Of a DNA stretch of 64,000 nt, positions 8,654 through 18,481 are shown piece by piece. A program made the position numbers and the translations under genes. The notes under the pieces were generated by a model that searched no databases, was not told the origin of the DNA, and saw only the letters and a list, made by a program, of their open reading frames with translations. Each line of letters starts with the position of its first letter. Positions within the stretch are counted from its first letter, which is position 1. Source of the DNA: Tritrichomonas musculus (lineage: Eukaryota; Parabasalia; Tritrichomonadida; Tritrichomonadidae); the NCBI GenBank assembly GCA_039105265.1, contig JAPFFF010000058.1, forward strand, positions 186,001 through 250,000, given 5' to 3'.

Positions 8654-10543
8654 ATGACATTCCAAAATACTAATCTTATCATCGAACCATCATTTTGGCA
8701 CACATTATCAAAAAAGAAACTAAATGATATGATGCTTGATGAGCGTCCATTTGATGCAACTGCTTATTTTCAATGTGGAAAAACTACAGGAGCTCCTTCA
8801 TACGCATTTTTGAACGAAGAATCATTCTTAACATCCAACCAAGAAAATCAAGAGAATCAAACAATCTCAAATTTTACTCATTATCTTAATTATACAGCGA
8901 ATTTTCCAATTCAAATTACTCTTGTTAATACGAAAAACAATTTTATTGCTCTTGATCGAAAAAGTATTTTAAGCGATATTTCAAAATCGATTTACGACGC
9001 AATTGAATCCAAATCATGGCTCACAAATCCTTCATTACTATTAGGTTCAGCTTTAACTGTATATGGAGATCTTAAAAAATGGCAATTTTTCTACTGCTTT
9101 GCTTTTCCAGAAGTATCACCCGTTTCAGTTGCGATCAGTGATCAAAAAGAATTAGTTCAAGGCGAAGATGAAATTTTAAACATTAAGTTAAACAAAGAAA
9201 ATTGTCCTAGCTGGGTTTTTGCTCTTGATCCAACTGATAATCTCAAGCCAATACCAGTTTCATCTGCCACTTCTGAATCTACCTTTGTAGTAATTGATCC
9301 ATCCACAACAGATAAGCTTGGCTGGCCGGTTCATTTACTTTCCTATGCCATTTGTAAAACGTTTAACGTCAATCAATTCAAACTTATCCGTCTTAATTGC
9401 AAGCCTCTTCAATGTACTGTTCATCTTCCAGAAACCTCCCTTTCAGAAGTTCTCAATTCTGGAATTGAGAGCTTTACATCGAAAATTATAGGATGGCGTC
9501 TTAACAAAAAGAAACCGTTTTTTGTTGACCTTTCATCCACCATGGACCCTCTTTCACTCTTCAAATCAGCGTCCTACTTAAATCTTCGTTTAATGAAGTG
9601 GCGAATGGCTCCGCAGCTCGACGTTGACAAGCTTCACTTGCAGCGCGCGCTTCTTATTGGCTGCGGCACTCTTGGCTGCAACGTAGCGCGAGACCTGCTT
9701 GGCTGGGGTGTCCGCAAATTCACCTTAATTGACTATGGAAAAGTGTCATTTTCAAACCCGCCCAGACAACCGCTTTTTACCTTCGAAGACTGCCTGAACG
9801 GCGGCAAGCCCAAGTCAGAAGCTGCCGCAGAAGAGCTGAGGCGAATATGTCCGGACGTTGAGGTGAATTACGACGGTTTTGAAATACCAATGCCTGGTCA
9901 TCACTGTTCTGAAGAAAGCTTTGAAAAAGTGAAAGAGTCCGTTGAAAAGTTGGACAACATGATGCAAAATCATGACGTCACTTTTCTCTTAACCGACACC
10001 CGTGAATCAAGGTGGCTACCGACGGTTATCGGTGCCGCGCGAGGCAAATTGTGCATCTCTATTGCACTTGGTTTTGACACTTTTTCGGTTGTTCGTTCCG
10101 GCTCTAAAAATTGCGGTTGCTACTTCTGCAACGACGTCGTTGCACCAGTCGACTCAATGACCGATCGAACCCTCGATATGCAGTGCACAGTGACAAGGCC
10201 TGGAATGGCCCCCCTCGCGTCTTCTATCGGCGTGGAATTGTGGGCATCAATCATGCAGCACCCTGACGGAAAGGACGCAAAAGGCGACACTGACTCGATA
10301 CTTGGCGCAATTCCTCACCAAATTCGTGGCTTTGTCAATAACTGGAGTTTCATTCCTATCGTTGGTGAGAGATTCAAGTCGTGTGTCGGTTGCTCAGAAA
10401 AAATTGTGGAGGCTTATTTGAAAGATGGTGCTAAATTCGTAATGAGAGCAATGAACGAGTCAAATTACTTGGAAGACTTGTCTGGAATTACGGAAATGAA
10501 GGCCGAAATGGCAAATGTAGATTGTGAATGGGTTGATGAATAA
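8654..10543 (+). CDS. ATG7: ATG7, E1-like activating enzyme of autophagy
   Basis: ATG7 adenylates Atg8 and Atg12, forms a thioester with them and passes them to the E2s Atg3 and Atg10 in the cytosol. The 629-aa protein has an N-terminal ATG7 domain to about residue 300 and a ThiF/E1 adenylation domain from about 330. The nucleotide-binding loop is GCGTLGC (near 336-342). The catalytic cysteine lies in DRTLDMQCTVTRPG (Cys511). The zinc-type pairs CGCYFC and CVGC are present, and the acidic C-terminal tail resembles the Atg8-recruiting tail. The frame is open upstream through the tRNA gene, so the start is set at the first ATG after the tRNA terminator. The second half (from about 9,530) is clearly richer in G+C than the first half. 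Confidence 0.95.
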   Translation: MTFQNTNLIIEPSFWHTLSKKKLNDMMLDERPFDATAYFQCGKTTGAPSYAFLNEESFLTSNQENQENQTISNFTHYLNYTANFPIQITLVNTKNNFIALDRKSILSDISKSIYDAIESKSWLTNPSLLLGSALTVYGDLKKWQFFYCFAFPEVSPVSVAISDQKELVQGEDEILNIKLNKENCPSWVFALDPTDNLKPIPVSSATSESTFVVIDPSTTDKLGWPVHLLSYAICKTFNVNQFKLIRLNCKPLQCTVHLPETSLSEVLNSGIESFTSKIIGWRLNKKKPFFVDLSSTMDPLSLFKSASYLNLRLMKWRMAPQLDVDKLHLQRALLIGCGTLGCNVARDLLGWGVRKFTLIDYGKVSFSNPPRQPLFTFEDCLNGGKPKSEAAAEELRRICPDVEVNYDGFEIPMPGHHCSEESFEKVKESVEKLDNMMQNHDVTFLLTDTRESRWLPTVIGAARGKLCISIALGFDTFSVVRSGSKNCGCYFCNDVVAPVDSMTDRTLDMQCTVTRPGMAPLASSIGVELWASIMQHPDGKDAKGDTDSILGAIPHQIRGFVNNWSFIPIVGERFKSCVGCSEKIVEAYLKDGAKFVMRAMNESNYLEDLSGITEMKAEMANVDCEWVDE

Positions 10544-10626
10544 AACTGTTGTTAAAATTGTATTTTTTTTTTTGAGAAGATTGTTAACAAAAATTTTCAA
10601 TCGAAAATAATCGTCGAGCTAAATGA

Positions 10627-11802
10627 ATGAAAACAAGAAATTATTTGATTAGTCCTAAATATAAAAGTTTAATATGTATCATTGTTATACAAAGTATTAT
10701 TTTATTGATGTGCCACATTTATTATTTTAAAACAATTGCAAAATTCACAATAAAAATAGAATCGTTTATTGATCTACCAACAGAATTTGAAGATAAATAT
10801 TTTAAACTTCACAAACTTGGACTCGCATGTTTAAATAACTCAAATTCACCATATGGTTATCATGATGTCCCTTTTCACTCTATTGAGGAAAGATTTGAAG
10901 AATATCAAAGAATTCTAAGGTTAACAACAGAAGCAAGAAAATATCCAACACATTCATGGCTTGGATATGATGGACCATGGATTGAAGATGTTTGGATTTC
11001 AACTTTTTGTTGTAATAAGTGCATTTTAGAATTTGGACCATATATTCCTGTTTTTGTTCCTTGGCTTAATATATACAAAAAAGATAAGCATCATTATCAA
11101 GAACTAGTTGAGCCATATTTTAAAATGCTTAAACCAGACTTTCTATATATTACAATAGCTCACAGCGATTACGGAATAGAAGGAAATACCACAATATGGA
11201 ATGCAGTGCCGCCTAATCTTCTTATTATTTCACCCTCTGGAAAAGGTCATATACCAATCTTTCTGCATACTGCTGAGCAGCCACTTGTTGAGCCATTACC
11301 AAAAAATAACACAATTCTTTTTATTGGTAGATTTAAACGGCATAAAAGGATAAAAATTGTGAAAACCTTTAAAAAATATTTTAAAAATGATATTTCTGTT
11401 TTCACTCAAAAGATTACAGATTGGGTAACTTTATATCGAAGTTTTGATCTTATACTTTCGCCTAGAGGCAATGCTAGAGGTTGTTTTCGTACAACTGAAA
11501 TCCTTCAAATGGGATTAATTCCTATTCTCGCATTTGATGATTATATTTGGGTTCCTTACTTAAATTCTTCATTTCCATGGAAAGATATCGGCTTCTATTT
11601 GTTGTCTAAAGATGTGAAAAAATTTGTTAATGTTGTTAATAAGCTGACGCCAGAAAGAATAAAATTTATGAGGAAAACAATTAGAAAATATAGAGAATCG
11701 CACTTTACCATGAATGGTACTATTAATCAAATTAGAATGTTTATGAAAGATGGTTATGAAAAATCTGATTTAAGATGTGATAAATACTATCCAACAAATT
11801 AA
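10627..11802 (+). CDS. Exostosin-like type II membrane glycosyltransferase
   Basis: The product is probably a Golgi glycosyltransferase of the exostosin/GT47 kind. Residues 13-34 form a single hydrophobic anchor after a short basic cytosolic tail, the usual type II Golgi topology. The lumenal part has a GRFKRHKR segment near 236, then SPRGNARGCFRTTEILQMG, which resembles the exostosin C-terminal block (LSPRG...R..E.l..G.iPv). An FDDYIWVPYL segment follows. The 391-aa length fits. The donor and acceptor sugars cannot be told. It starts 83 bp after ATG7 on the same strand. The start is the second of two overlapping ATGs (10623 and 10627); only 10627 is in frame. Confidence 0.65.
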   Translation: MKTRNYLISPKYKSLICIIVIQSIILLMCHIYYFKTIAKFTIKIESFIDLPTEFEDKYFKLHKLGLACLNNSNSPYGYHDVPFHSIEERFEEYQRILRLTTEARKYPTHSWLGYDGPWIEDVWISTFCCNKCILEFGPYIPVFVPWLNIYKKDKHHYQELVEPYFKMLKPDFLYITIAHSDYGIEGNTTIWNAVPPNLLIISPSGKGHIPIFLHTAEQPLVEPLPKNNTILFIGRFKRHKRIKIVKTFKKYFKNDISVFTQKITDWVTLYRSFDLILSPRGNARGCFRTTEILQMGLIPILAFDDYIWVPYLNSSFPWKDIGFYLLSKDVKKFVNVVNKLTPERIKFMRKTIRKYRESHFTMNGTINQIRMFMKDGYEKSDLRCDKYYPTN

Positions 11803-12022
11803 TCTGCTATAAAATATATATTATTATCTTTGAGCAAATATATATATATTTATCAATATAATTTTACAATTTTTAAAATTCCCAACATTGAAATACAAAA
11901 TGTGAAAAAGTGATAAAAAATCAATTTTACAGATAAATTTGTAATAGGCATAGCTAACAACGAAAGAAAATATAATATATATTAATGATGATTGATCAAA
12001 ATTGAACGTTTACACAAACAAA

Positions 12023-13423
12023 TTACTCTATTTTCATCTCGCTTAATGCAATAAGTGATTGCTCAATTTCAGGATCATTATTGGGTGTATTATCATTCTT
12101 ATAAATAGAAATTCCTTTTCTGAGTTCTGGATTTTCTTCAAGATCATCAAGAAATTCTTCGAAATCTTCTTGCTCTGAAGAAAATTGGTTTCCGATGCGC
12201 TTAAGATGCCATGGCCTTTGCCTCTTCTTTTTGTTTGCATGTGATTGTGGAACTCTTCCAACAATTATAACTTCTGGGAGATTATGTTTCTTAAAAACAT
12301 CCATTGCGTCATCTGGAATTATTGAAGAACGTAAATCATAAGCAAAACAGCTTTCTCCTTCTCTAAGATCGCATCCAAGATGTGATTTAACAATGATTCG
12401 TTCTTGATATGTATCTTCGTCTGTTAATTCAACATCTGCTGGCTGGAACCTGCCAACTTTCGGCCCTGAAGTTTCAATTGATACTACAACAAACTTTTTC
12501 AGAGATCCAAGTGTAAGTAATGGCTCAAATGGATTCTTCCAATAAGTTGGACCATTGACAGAAATAATTTTGCATGTAACTGGGTCAATTAATTTAATAT
12601 TCTTTGATACTTTGAAACAAACAGCGACAAAGCATTGATTGCCAGTACCTTTGACTAAAAATGGTGGAAGAAGAACAAGTTCCTGTCGATTGATTGGTGG
12701 AACTCTAACGCTAATAGAGAAACGTCTATCTTGAATGGCGCTTTGTATATCTTCACCCATAAGTTTATTGGACTCTTCAAAATGAATAGGTAATTTACTT
12801 TTTACGAAATTGACAAAATTATCGGCAAGGGCCTTTGATGGGAAATGAAAGTCGATACCATCGTGTTTACGTTCAACAGATGTTGCTGAAGCATGAGCTC
12901 TGCAGTTAAGAATTTGTTGCTCAAGCCAGAAAAGTGTTCTTTTATGCTTGCTTGCTTCACGAACTTGAACGTTAGCTATCCAGTGTTCACGAGGAGTTGC
13001 AGCTTCACAGCATTCAGGGCATTGTTGTAATTGAACAACAAAAGTAATGATAAGAGTTTGTCGCAAAACAGCATCATTGTATGGTTTTTGAACAGTTAAT
13101 GAAATACGAATTCTCCTTGAATGCGGTTCTGTATATAAAAAGCGTGAGTCAATAACTTTCATATCTTTCAAACCTGTGATTCGTTTCATACAAATATTAA
13201 GAAGTTCAGGTGATTCTAACTCAGCAGCTGCCCATGTAGTTGGACTTGTTTGATATCTTCCACATGACTTGCAATAAATAATTGAACTTGAATTTGGAAT
13301 TTCTCTTGCAAAATCGGCTTGTTGACGAAGGCAGCTAAGACACATACTACTAGGGTTAGGTTCGATTAAAATTCCACACATGCAGCATGGGACTAATGCA
13401 GGTGTTTGCGAGAAATCAGCCAT
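12023..13423 (-). CDS. NMD3: NMD3, 60S ribosomal subunit export adaptor
   Basis: NMD3 binds the nascent 60S subunit in the nucleus and links it to the exportin CRM1. The N-terminal zinc module is visible: CCMCG at 13-17, CLSC at 28-31, CKSCG near 52-56, and a further CPECC near 135. WAAAELESPELLNICMKRI and the following block match the conserved NMD3 core. The C-terminal third is basic then acidic (KKKRQRPWHLKRIG followed by a Glu/Asp-rich run), as expected for the tail with the nuclear localisation and export signals. The length of 466 aa is slightly shorter than yeast and human homologues. The ATG is the only sensible start; I see no clear Inr. Confidence 0.93.
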   Translation of the reverse strand: MADFSQTPALVPCCMCGILIEPNPSSMCLSCLRQQADFAREIPNSSSIIYCKSCGRYQTSPTTWAAAELESPELLNICMKRITGLKDMKVIDSRFLYTEPHSRRIRISLTVQKPYNDAVLRQTLIITFVVQLQQCPECCEAATPREHWIANVQVREASKHKRTLFWLEQQILNCRAHASATSVERKHDGIDFHFPSKALADNFVNFVKSKLPIHFEESNKLMGEDIQSAIQDRRFSISVRVPPINRQELVLLPPFLVKGTGNQCFVAVCFKVSKNIKLIDPVTCKIISVNGPTYWKNPFEPLLTLGSLKKFVVVSIETSGPKVGRFQPADVELTDEDTYQERIIVKSHLGCDLREGESCFAYDLRSSIIPDDAMDVFKKHNLPEVIIVGRVPQSHANKKKRQRPWHLKRIGNQFSSEQEDFEEFLDDLEENPELRKGISIYKNDNTPNNDPEIEQSLIALSEMKIE

Positions 13424-13976
13424 TGCTTTTGATTGACCAGAGATTAAAATCTTTCAAAATAGTCAGGCACATTCAAATATTTTTCGGTCGAACAAATTTT
13501 TGATAATTTATTGAAAAAATTGAGAAAAACTAAAATTTCGGATTATTTACAGAATTTGGCGAAACAAACCAAACATTTTTTTAAAAAAATTATATATTTA
13601 AAAAATATTTTAAGCATTATAAAATATATTTTTAATGAAATTTATTTTTCTAATTCTTTAATAGTATCGAATTCTAAAAAAAAGCTTTAATAGGAATGAA
13701 AATATTTAAATATCATGATTTATTGCGTATATATAGCATGTAATTAAAGATATAGGTATACTATTTTTCTTTTATGATAAATAAAATCCATTCTCACACT
13801 ATATAAAATTTATTTTTTATTTATTTGAGGTTTTGAAGATATATATAAATTTAATTATTTATTGTTGTCTTATTTATGTAGGAAATGGTTTTATTAATCA
13901 GATAAATGAGGAATTCTTATTTTCAATAAGATTTCACAATTTGAATGAAGATTGATTTTCTACATCAAATCCCAAA
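13424..13976. other. Divergent intergenic region
   Basis: Very AT-rich region between the divergent NMD3 and the 13977 gene, so it must hold both promoters. A TCACA at about 13,930 is a candidate initiator for the rightward gene. No other structure is seen. Confidence 0.5.
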
Positions 13977-15320
13977 ATGAATCATTTTGATTTTTCTCTA
14001 CTTGAAGATAAGAATGTATTCGATTCAATATTTCATCAAATGTCAGAACCGCAAGTTTGCTATCAAGTTGAGTATCCAAACTGTTCAGTTTTACCTACAT
14101 TATGCCTGTTAAGCATGGACTTTGAAATGAATCAATTTGTTAAAGATTCTTTTCGCGAAGAGCCAATTTTATTTTATGTTTTTCAAGAAAAGGATTCAAA
14201 AATACCAAAATATATCGTAATTTGTTCATCAAAAGGAGCTTTGGCTTTACGAATAACAACAGAATTTTCCACTAAACTATCTTTATTTATTAGATCAATT
14301 TCTAGTTTTCCAGTCAGATTTAATAATAAAACTGATAAAGATGTATGTGAAAAATACTTCTCAGTTCATTTTACTAACTTTTTTATAGCAAATACTTCAA
14401 ATGAAAATGAATTAATTTTTTCGCGAACAAAGTCATACCGCTTATTTATTTTTATATTTCTATTAGTTATCTCCTCTCTAACAATTTCCACAATTTTTGT
14501 CCATCATAAAACAGACATGTCAACACTTAATCTACGATCGCAAATCTCAAATGGGCATATCTTATTAAATGATGATATGTCGCTTTCATCAAGTCTTGCT
14601 GATTTATTCAAATTTTTAAACGTTAAAAACATTAAAACAGCCAAAGAAGCCAATGAATACGCACAACAAAATTTTTTACGCCCAAAAGGAATCGAAAGAC
14701 AAATGCAAAAGCCACATCCTCTTGAATCCAAATTTAATAAAGCTGTGCCTATTTTAAAATCAATGAAAATGATTGATGCAATACCAGCTTCAGGCCATTT
14801 TGATTATTTGGCGTTTAATGGTCAGAGTCTTCCACAAATGAGATATCAGGTTGAATTTATAAAGCATTCTGATGTTACTTTCAATCAAATCGTGTTTGCA
14901 ACTGGATCAAGAAATTTAAAAGCAGTTTTTGATAAAAATGATCCATTATTCGGAGTAATTCACAATGAGCATGATGCAGCTAAATATCTTCTCAAAGAAT
15001 ATTTTCCAAATTCCAAATCAATTGTTCTGAATGCAACAACAGATAAGTTACCTAGACCAAATACCAAAACAACTGTTGACGCATGGATGCAAACAAATCC
15101 TCAGCCGGGTTCTATTTTAATGGTTTCAAATAATCCTTATATAGGTTATCAATATTTAACTTGGTATGGTGTTTTGAAGAAAAATGGATGGTTTGAAAAA
15201 GGTGGTTCGTTAACCATGTGTGGTGATCACCAAAGAGAAGAAAAAAGAAACAGACTTGCAGTTATCTTAGATAATGTTGCTAGAACTTTGTTTACTGAAA
15301 TTGATATTTGGAAAAACTGA
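13977..15320 (+). CDS. Single-span membrane protein with DUF218-like C-terminal domain (tentative)
   Basis: The protein has 447 aa. Residues 1-150 are soluble and unrecognised. Residues 153-177 form one hydrophobic span. The remainder looks like an alpha/beta domain with DFDYLAFNGQ-like opening strands, NEHDAAKYLLKEYFP, a PNTKTTVDAW helix and SILMVSNNPYIGYQYLTWYG. That order (N-terminal strand, E.a..l, s.NT..na, lvs...h..R) recalls the YdcF/SanA (DUF218) fold of bacteria, but key residues are divergent, so this is a weak inference. No signal peptide is present, and the topology is uncertain. A perfect 16-bp stem lies about 185 bp past the stop. Confidence 0.6.
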   Translation: MNHFDFSLLEDKNVFDSIFHQMSEPQVCYQVEYPNCSVLPTLCLLSMDFEMNQFVKDSFREEPILFYVFQEKDSKIPKYIVICSSKGALALRITTEFSTKLSLFIRSISSFPVRFNNKTDKDVCEKYFSVHFTNFFIANTSNENELIFSRTKSYRLFIFIFLLVISSLTISTIFVHHKTDMSTLNLRSQISNGHILLNDDMSLSSSLADLFKFLNVKNIKTAKEANEYAQQNFLRPKGIERQMQKPHPLESKFNKAVPILKSMKMIDAIPASGHFDYLAFNGQSLPQMRYQVEFIKHSDVTFNQIVFATGSRNLKAVFDKNDPLFGVIHNEHDAAKYLLKEYFPNSKSIVLNATTDKLPRPNTKTTVDAWMQTNPQPGSILMVSNNPYIGYQYLTWYGVLKKNGWFEKGGSLTMCGDHQREEKRNRLAVILDNVARTLFTEIDIWKN

Positions 15321-16013
15321 GTTTATATTATATATTTAAATTATCATTGCAATCTTATATTTATTGAAGATCATCCTATGAATATTTTAACGTTTGTTAT
15401 TTGTTTATTTATTCTTTCAATAAACCTGTAGTTTATCATCTAATGTAAAAATTATGGCAAAGTCCTGAAATAAAAACAATTGTGTAAATTTTATTTCATC
15501 TGTAGAATTGTGATAAATAATGGAGTAGATAAAATTATCGTTTTATTTATCACAATTCAGGGCCATTTATATATTCAAAAGGTTTGATTTTTTATTATTG
15601 AATAAAAACACCAATTTTTTATAAATTCCAAGCAATGGTATTAACTCTAGTATCCTTTATTGTATAGCATGTGTTTAAGCTTAAAAAAATCTTAAAAGAT
15701 TAAAAATATCAATATAAAAAAATTATATGAAAGAAATCCCTTTCTGAAATGATTTAAATAAGTGTACAGCTGACGTAAAAAGAAACGATTTGTAAAATTA
15801 ATTGATGTCACCCATCATCAAATAGAAATAACTTTTTTATCATATATATCTCCCATTTTTTCAAAAAGCAGTTAAGAATTGAAAAAGTTCTTATTAAAAA
15901 CTTAAATTCTTTATATCGATCGGGATTATCTATTGAAAAACCCTTTGAAAATTAAATGAGTTATTATCAATCATTTCTGAAATTTTTTATTTAGGGAAAT
16001 ACAGAAATATAAT
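15321..16013. other. Intergenic region with hairpin
   Basis: AT-rich. It contains the 15505-15558 hairpin and, at about 15,970, a TCATT that could be the initiator for the Rab gene. Nothing else is seen. Confidence 0.5.
15505..15558. repeat. Hairpin, 16-bp perfect stem
   Basis: GAATTGTGATAAATAA (15505-15520) pairs perfectly with 15543-15558 across a 22-nt loop. It lies 3' of the 13977 gene. It could be an mRNA 3' structure or the trace of a small inverted-repeat element. Confidence 0.6.
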
Positions 16014-16715
16014 ATGGCTTTTCAGAAGCAAAATAAGACTACTCTCAATGGCGTTTTCCCAGAAGATCATGGAAGCTCCGATTTCCTCTTCAAAATAGTC
16101 CTTGTAGGCGATTCTGGTGTTGGAAAAACAAATATTCTTTCTAGATTTGTTCGAGATATATTTTGTGAAGACTCAAAGACAACAATCGGTGTTGAATTCG
16201 CAACAAAAACAATGACAATCAAAAACAAAACAGTACGTCTTCAAATTTGGGATACAGCTGGCCAAGAGAGATATAGAGCAATTACAAATTCTTATTACCG
16301 TGGTGCTAATGCAGCTATGGTTGTTTTCGATATTACAAATTCAAATTCATTTAAAAATGTTCCAAAGTGGCTCACTGAAATCCGAAACAATACAGATTCA
16401 GCCTCTTCTATTCCTATTATGCTTATTGCAAATAAATCCGATTTGAGCAATTCACGTTCTGTTCGTGAAGCAGATTATAAGCAAATAGTTGAAAGTGAAC
16501 ATACTCTTGAGTGCGTTGAATGCTCAGCAAAAGTTGAGCCACCTGAAGGAAAAGTTAAGGAAGCTTTCGAAACCTTAGCGAAAAAACTTGTTGAATCTCA
16601 AGAAAATTCTTCATTTTCTATTAATTTACCAAAAGTTACGCCACCTATTCGCGGCAAAAATATTGGCAATGATAGCGAAAAGAAAAACCCAGGATGCTGC
16701 AAGAACACAAAGTAA
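16014..16715 (+). CDS. Rab small GTPase (Rab11-like)
   Basis: This is a vesicle-traffic GTPase of 233 aa. The G motifs are complete: GDSGVGKT (P loop), TTIGVEF (switch I), [13 protein letters not shown] (switch II), NKSD and ECSAK. The RabF-like segments IGVEFA and the [13 protein letters not shown] stretch resemble the Rab11/Rab2 branch; the exact subfamily is not certain. The tail ends GCCKNTK, so the paired cysteines lie six residues from the end (CCxxxx), a slightly longer overhang than the common CC, CxC or CCxxx endings. Prenylation is still likely. A TCATT about 40 nt upstream is a possible initiator. Confidence 0.93.
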   Translation: MAFQKQNKTTLNGVFPEDHGSSDFLFKIVLVGDSGVGKTNILSRFVRDIFCEDSKTTIGVEFATKTMTIKNKTVRLQIWDTAGQERYRAITNSYYRGANAAMVVFDITNSNSFKNVPKWLTEIRNNTDSASSIPIMLIANKSDLSNSRSVREADYKQIVESEHTLECVECSAKVEPPEGKVKEAFETLAKKLVESQENSSFSINLPKVTPPIRGKNIGNDSEKKNPGCCKNTK

Positions 16716-16916
16716 AATAAAGATGATATTATTTCATTTTGCAATGGATATTTTTATTATTTTCCCAAAAAAACTGATATTTTACTCATACTAAAAAATT
16801 AATTATCATCTTTTTATTATGGATATGTAATGATTTTGATTTTTAATATGAATATAAAATAAATGCGTCCAATTATTTGGTTATACTAAAAAATCTTTAT
16901 ACAAAAATATAGAATA

Positions 16917-17501
16917 TTAATGATTTGGCCTTTTCGCCTTTGTTAATTTTGCTATTTTAGCATCTTTTAGACGCATCAATTCTTCAAGTTTAGCAATTTT
17001 GGCTTCAAGAGCTTTAATATATTCTGCTTGCTCTTCGCATTCCTGTATTTTTTCTAAGAGCATTTTTCTATCTGTTTCGTTTTGTACAGCTTCCATTTTT
17101 GCAAAATTTGACATAGGGTCGTCCAATTCATCGTCAAAATAAGGTTTATTATTTTGTTGCATTTTTGCGTTGACTACTTGCCTAAAATCCCAAAGAACAT
17201 CTTCAATAACGCCTGGTTTTGCGTTTGCAAGTTCTGTAATTGTTTCAGTATCCAAATTAAAATTAAATTTTTTGAGTACCTTACTATTTAATGTCTTCCA
17301 ATTATATATTTTGGTATCAACACGTAATGCTTGGCCGTAATTATGTAGATCTACAAGTCTTGGAAAAAAATGTGAAACAACTTCTGCCATTAAAACGCCG
17401 TCAGCAAAATCGCGAGACAAATTTCTTTTTCTTCTTGAAAGAGGAATTTTGTCAATCCATTGATAAAGTTCTTCAAGCTGCTCATCAGTGAGTGGCTCCA
17501 T
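16917..17501 (-). CDS. SPEF1: SPEF1/CLAMP-like calponin-homology microtubule protein
   Basis: SPEF1 proteins bind and bundle microtubules in cilia and flagella. Residues 8-110 form a divergent CH domain with the family hallmark WIDKIPLSRRKRNLSRDFADGV (written here in two overlapping parts: WIDKIPLSRRKR and NLSRDFADGV) and a following HNY..A sequence. Residues 140-190 are a coiled coil (EKIQECEEQAEYIKALEAK). The length of 194 aa is at the short end; animal SPEF1 is about 235 aa. It suits a multi-flagellated cell. It is convergent with the Rab gene, with 201 bp between the 3' ends. Confidence 0.92.
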   Translation of the reverse strand: MEPLTDEQLEELYQWIDKIPLSRRKRNLSRDFADGVLMAEVVSHFFPRLVDLHNYGQALRVDTKIYNWKTLNSKVLKKFNFNLDTETITELANAKPGVIEDVLWDFRQVVNAKMQQNNKPYFDDELDDPMSNFAKMEAVQNETDRKMLLEKIQECEEQAEYIKALEAKIAKLEELMRLKDAKIAKLTKAKRPNH

Positions 17502-18481
17502 TCAGATTGCTTAATATACGTTTAAAATTGAAAAACATTTTTATTTTTTAAAACTTTCAAAAATATGGGTTTATCGCAATATATATTCATTTAAATACAT
17601 TAATATTCTTTTTATGTATAATATATTAAATTATCATTTAAAAATAATATTAATATATCAAAATAATAAAATAAACCAAAAGAAATATCACAACTAATTT
17701 TTCAATTTAATTTAAATTAAACATAAAATAAACCAAAAGAGTATCAAATTTATTTCATGTTTTTACTATTAAAAGAAGAAGAAATAGTTTTAAAATATGA
17801 ATGCATCAATATATATTATATATATCATAATAAATAGTTTAAAATATCCTCAAATAAGAATATATTTAAAAAAAAATTCTTGAAAAGGTAAAATCCAACT
17901 TTTTCTATTTTCAAATTTTTGATTTGAATCTTTTCGAGATTTTCCGATCAGCAGTGATTATAATAATAAGAGGTGAATCATTTCAGCTACTTTAGTGGTA
18001 TTTGATTTTAGATTTATATATTTTTTTACAATAATTATAAACCATTATACAATTATATAATATAGAATGAGTGCTAATATAAATTTTGAAGTTAGGTTCA
18101 TTCCAGTAATTCAAAAAACAAATGATTTATCGAACATATCTTAAAAAAGAATATGAATAAATATTTAATAAATAAAACTTTTTTTTTTTTTTTTTTTTCT
18201 AGCAGCAAAATCTTTTGGATTACAAAGGTAATATATTTAATATAAATTTATATTCCCTTATTATCTTTCATTCAAAAGAAAGAAATCAAGAGAACTTCAT
18301 TTTTCAAGCGATTATTGAAAATTGAATTTCGTTAGTTTTGTTTTGAAATAAAAAATTTAGAAATGCTAATAGTAAATAATTCATTCAAAAAAGTAACTTT
18401 TTCATAAAAGAATTGATTGTATGTTCTCAAAAATTGAATGTATTTGAGACCTTTAATAATTCACTTCACTTTTCATTCAAA
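17502..18481. other. Divergent intergenic region, about 1 kb
   Basis: Strongly AT-rich, with short direct repeats such as AAAATAAACCAAAAGA (two copies near 17,670 and 17,725) and a T tract at about 18,180-18,199. It must hold the promoters of the SPEF1 and ABC genes. No coding sequence is seen. Confidence 0.5.
18473..18477 (+). promoter_or_regulatory. Inr-like initiator TCATT of the ABC gene
   Basis: TCATT lies 4 nt upstream of the ATG at 18482. It supports that ATG rather than the in-frame TTG at 18413. Confidence 0.5.
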
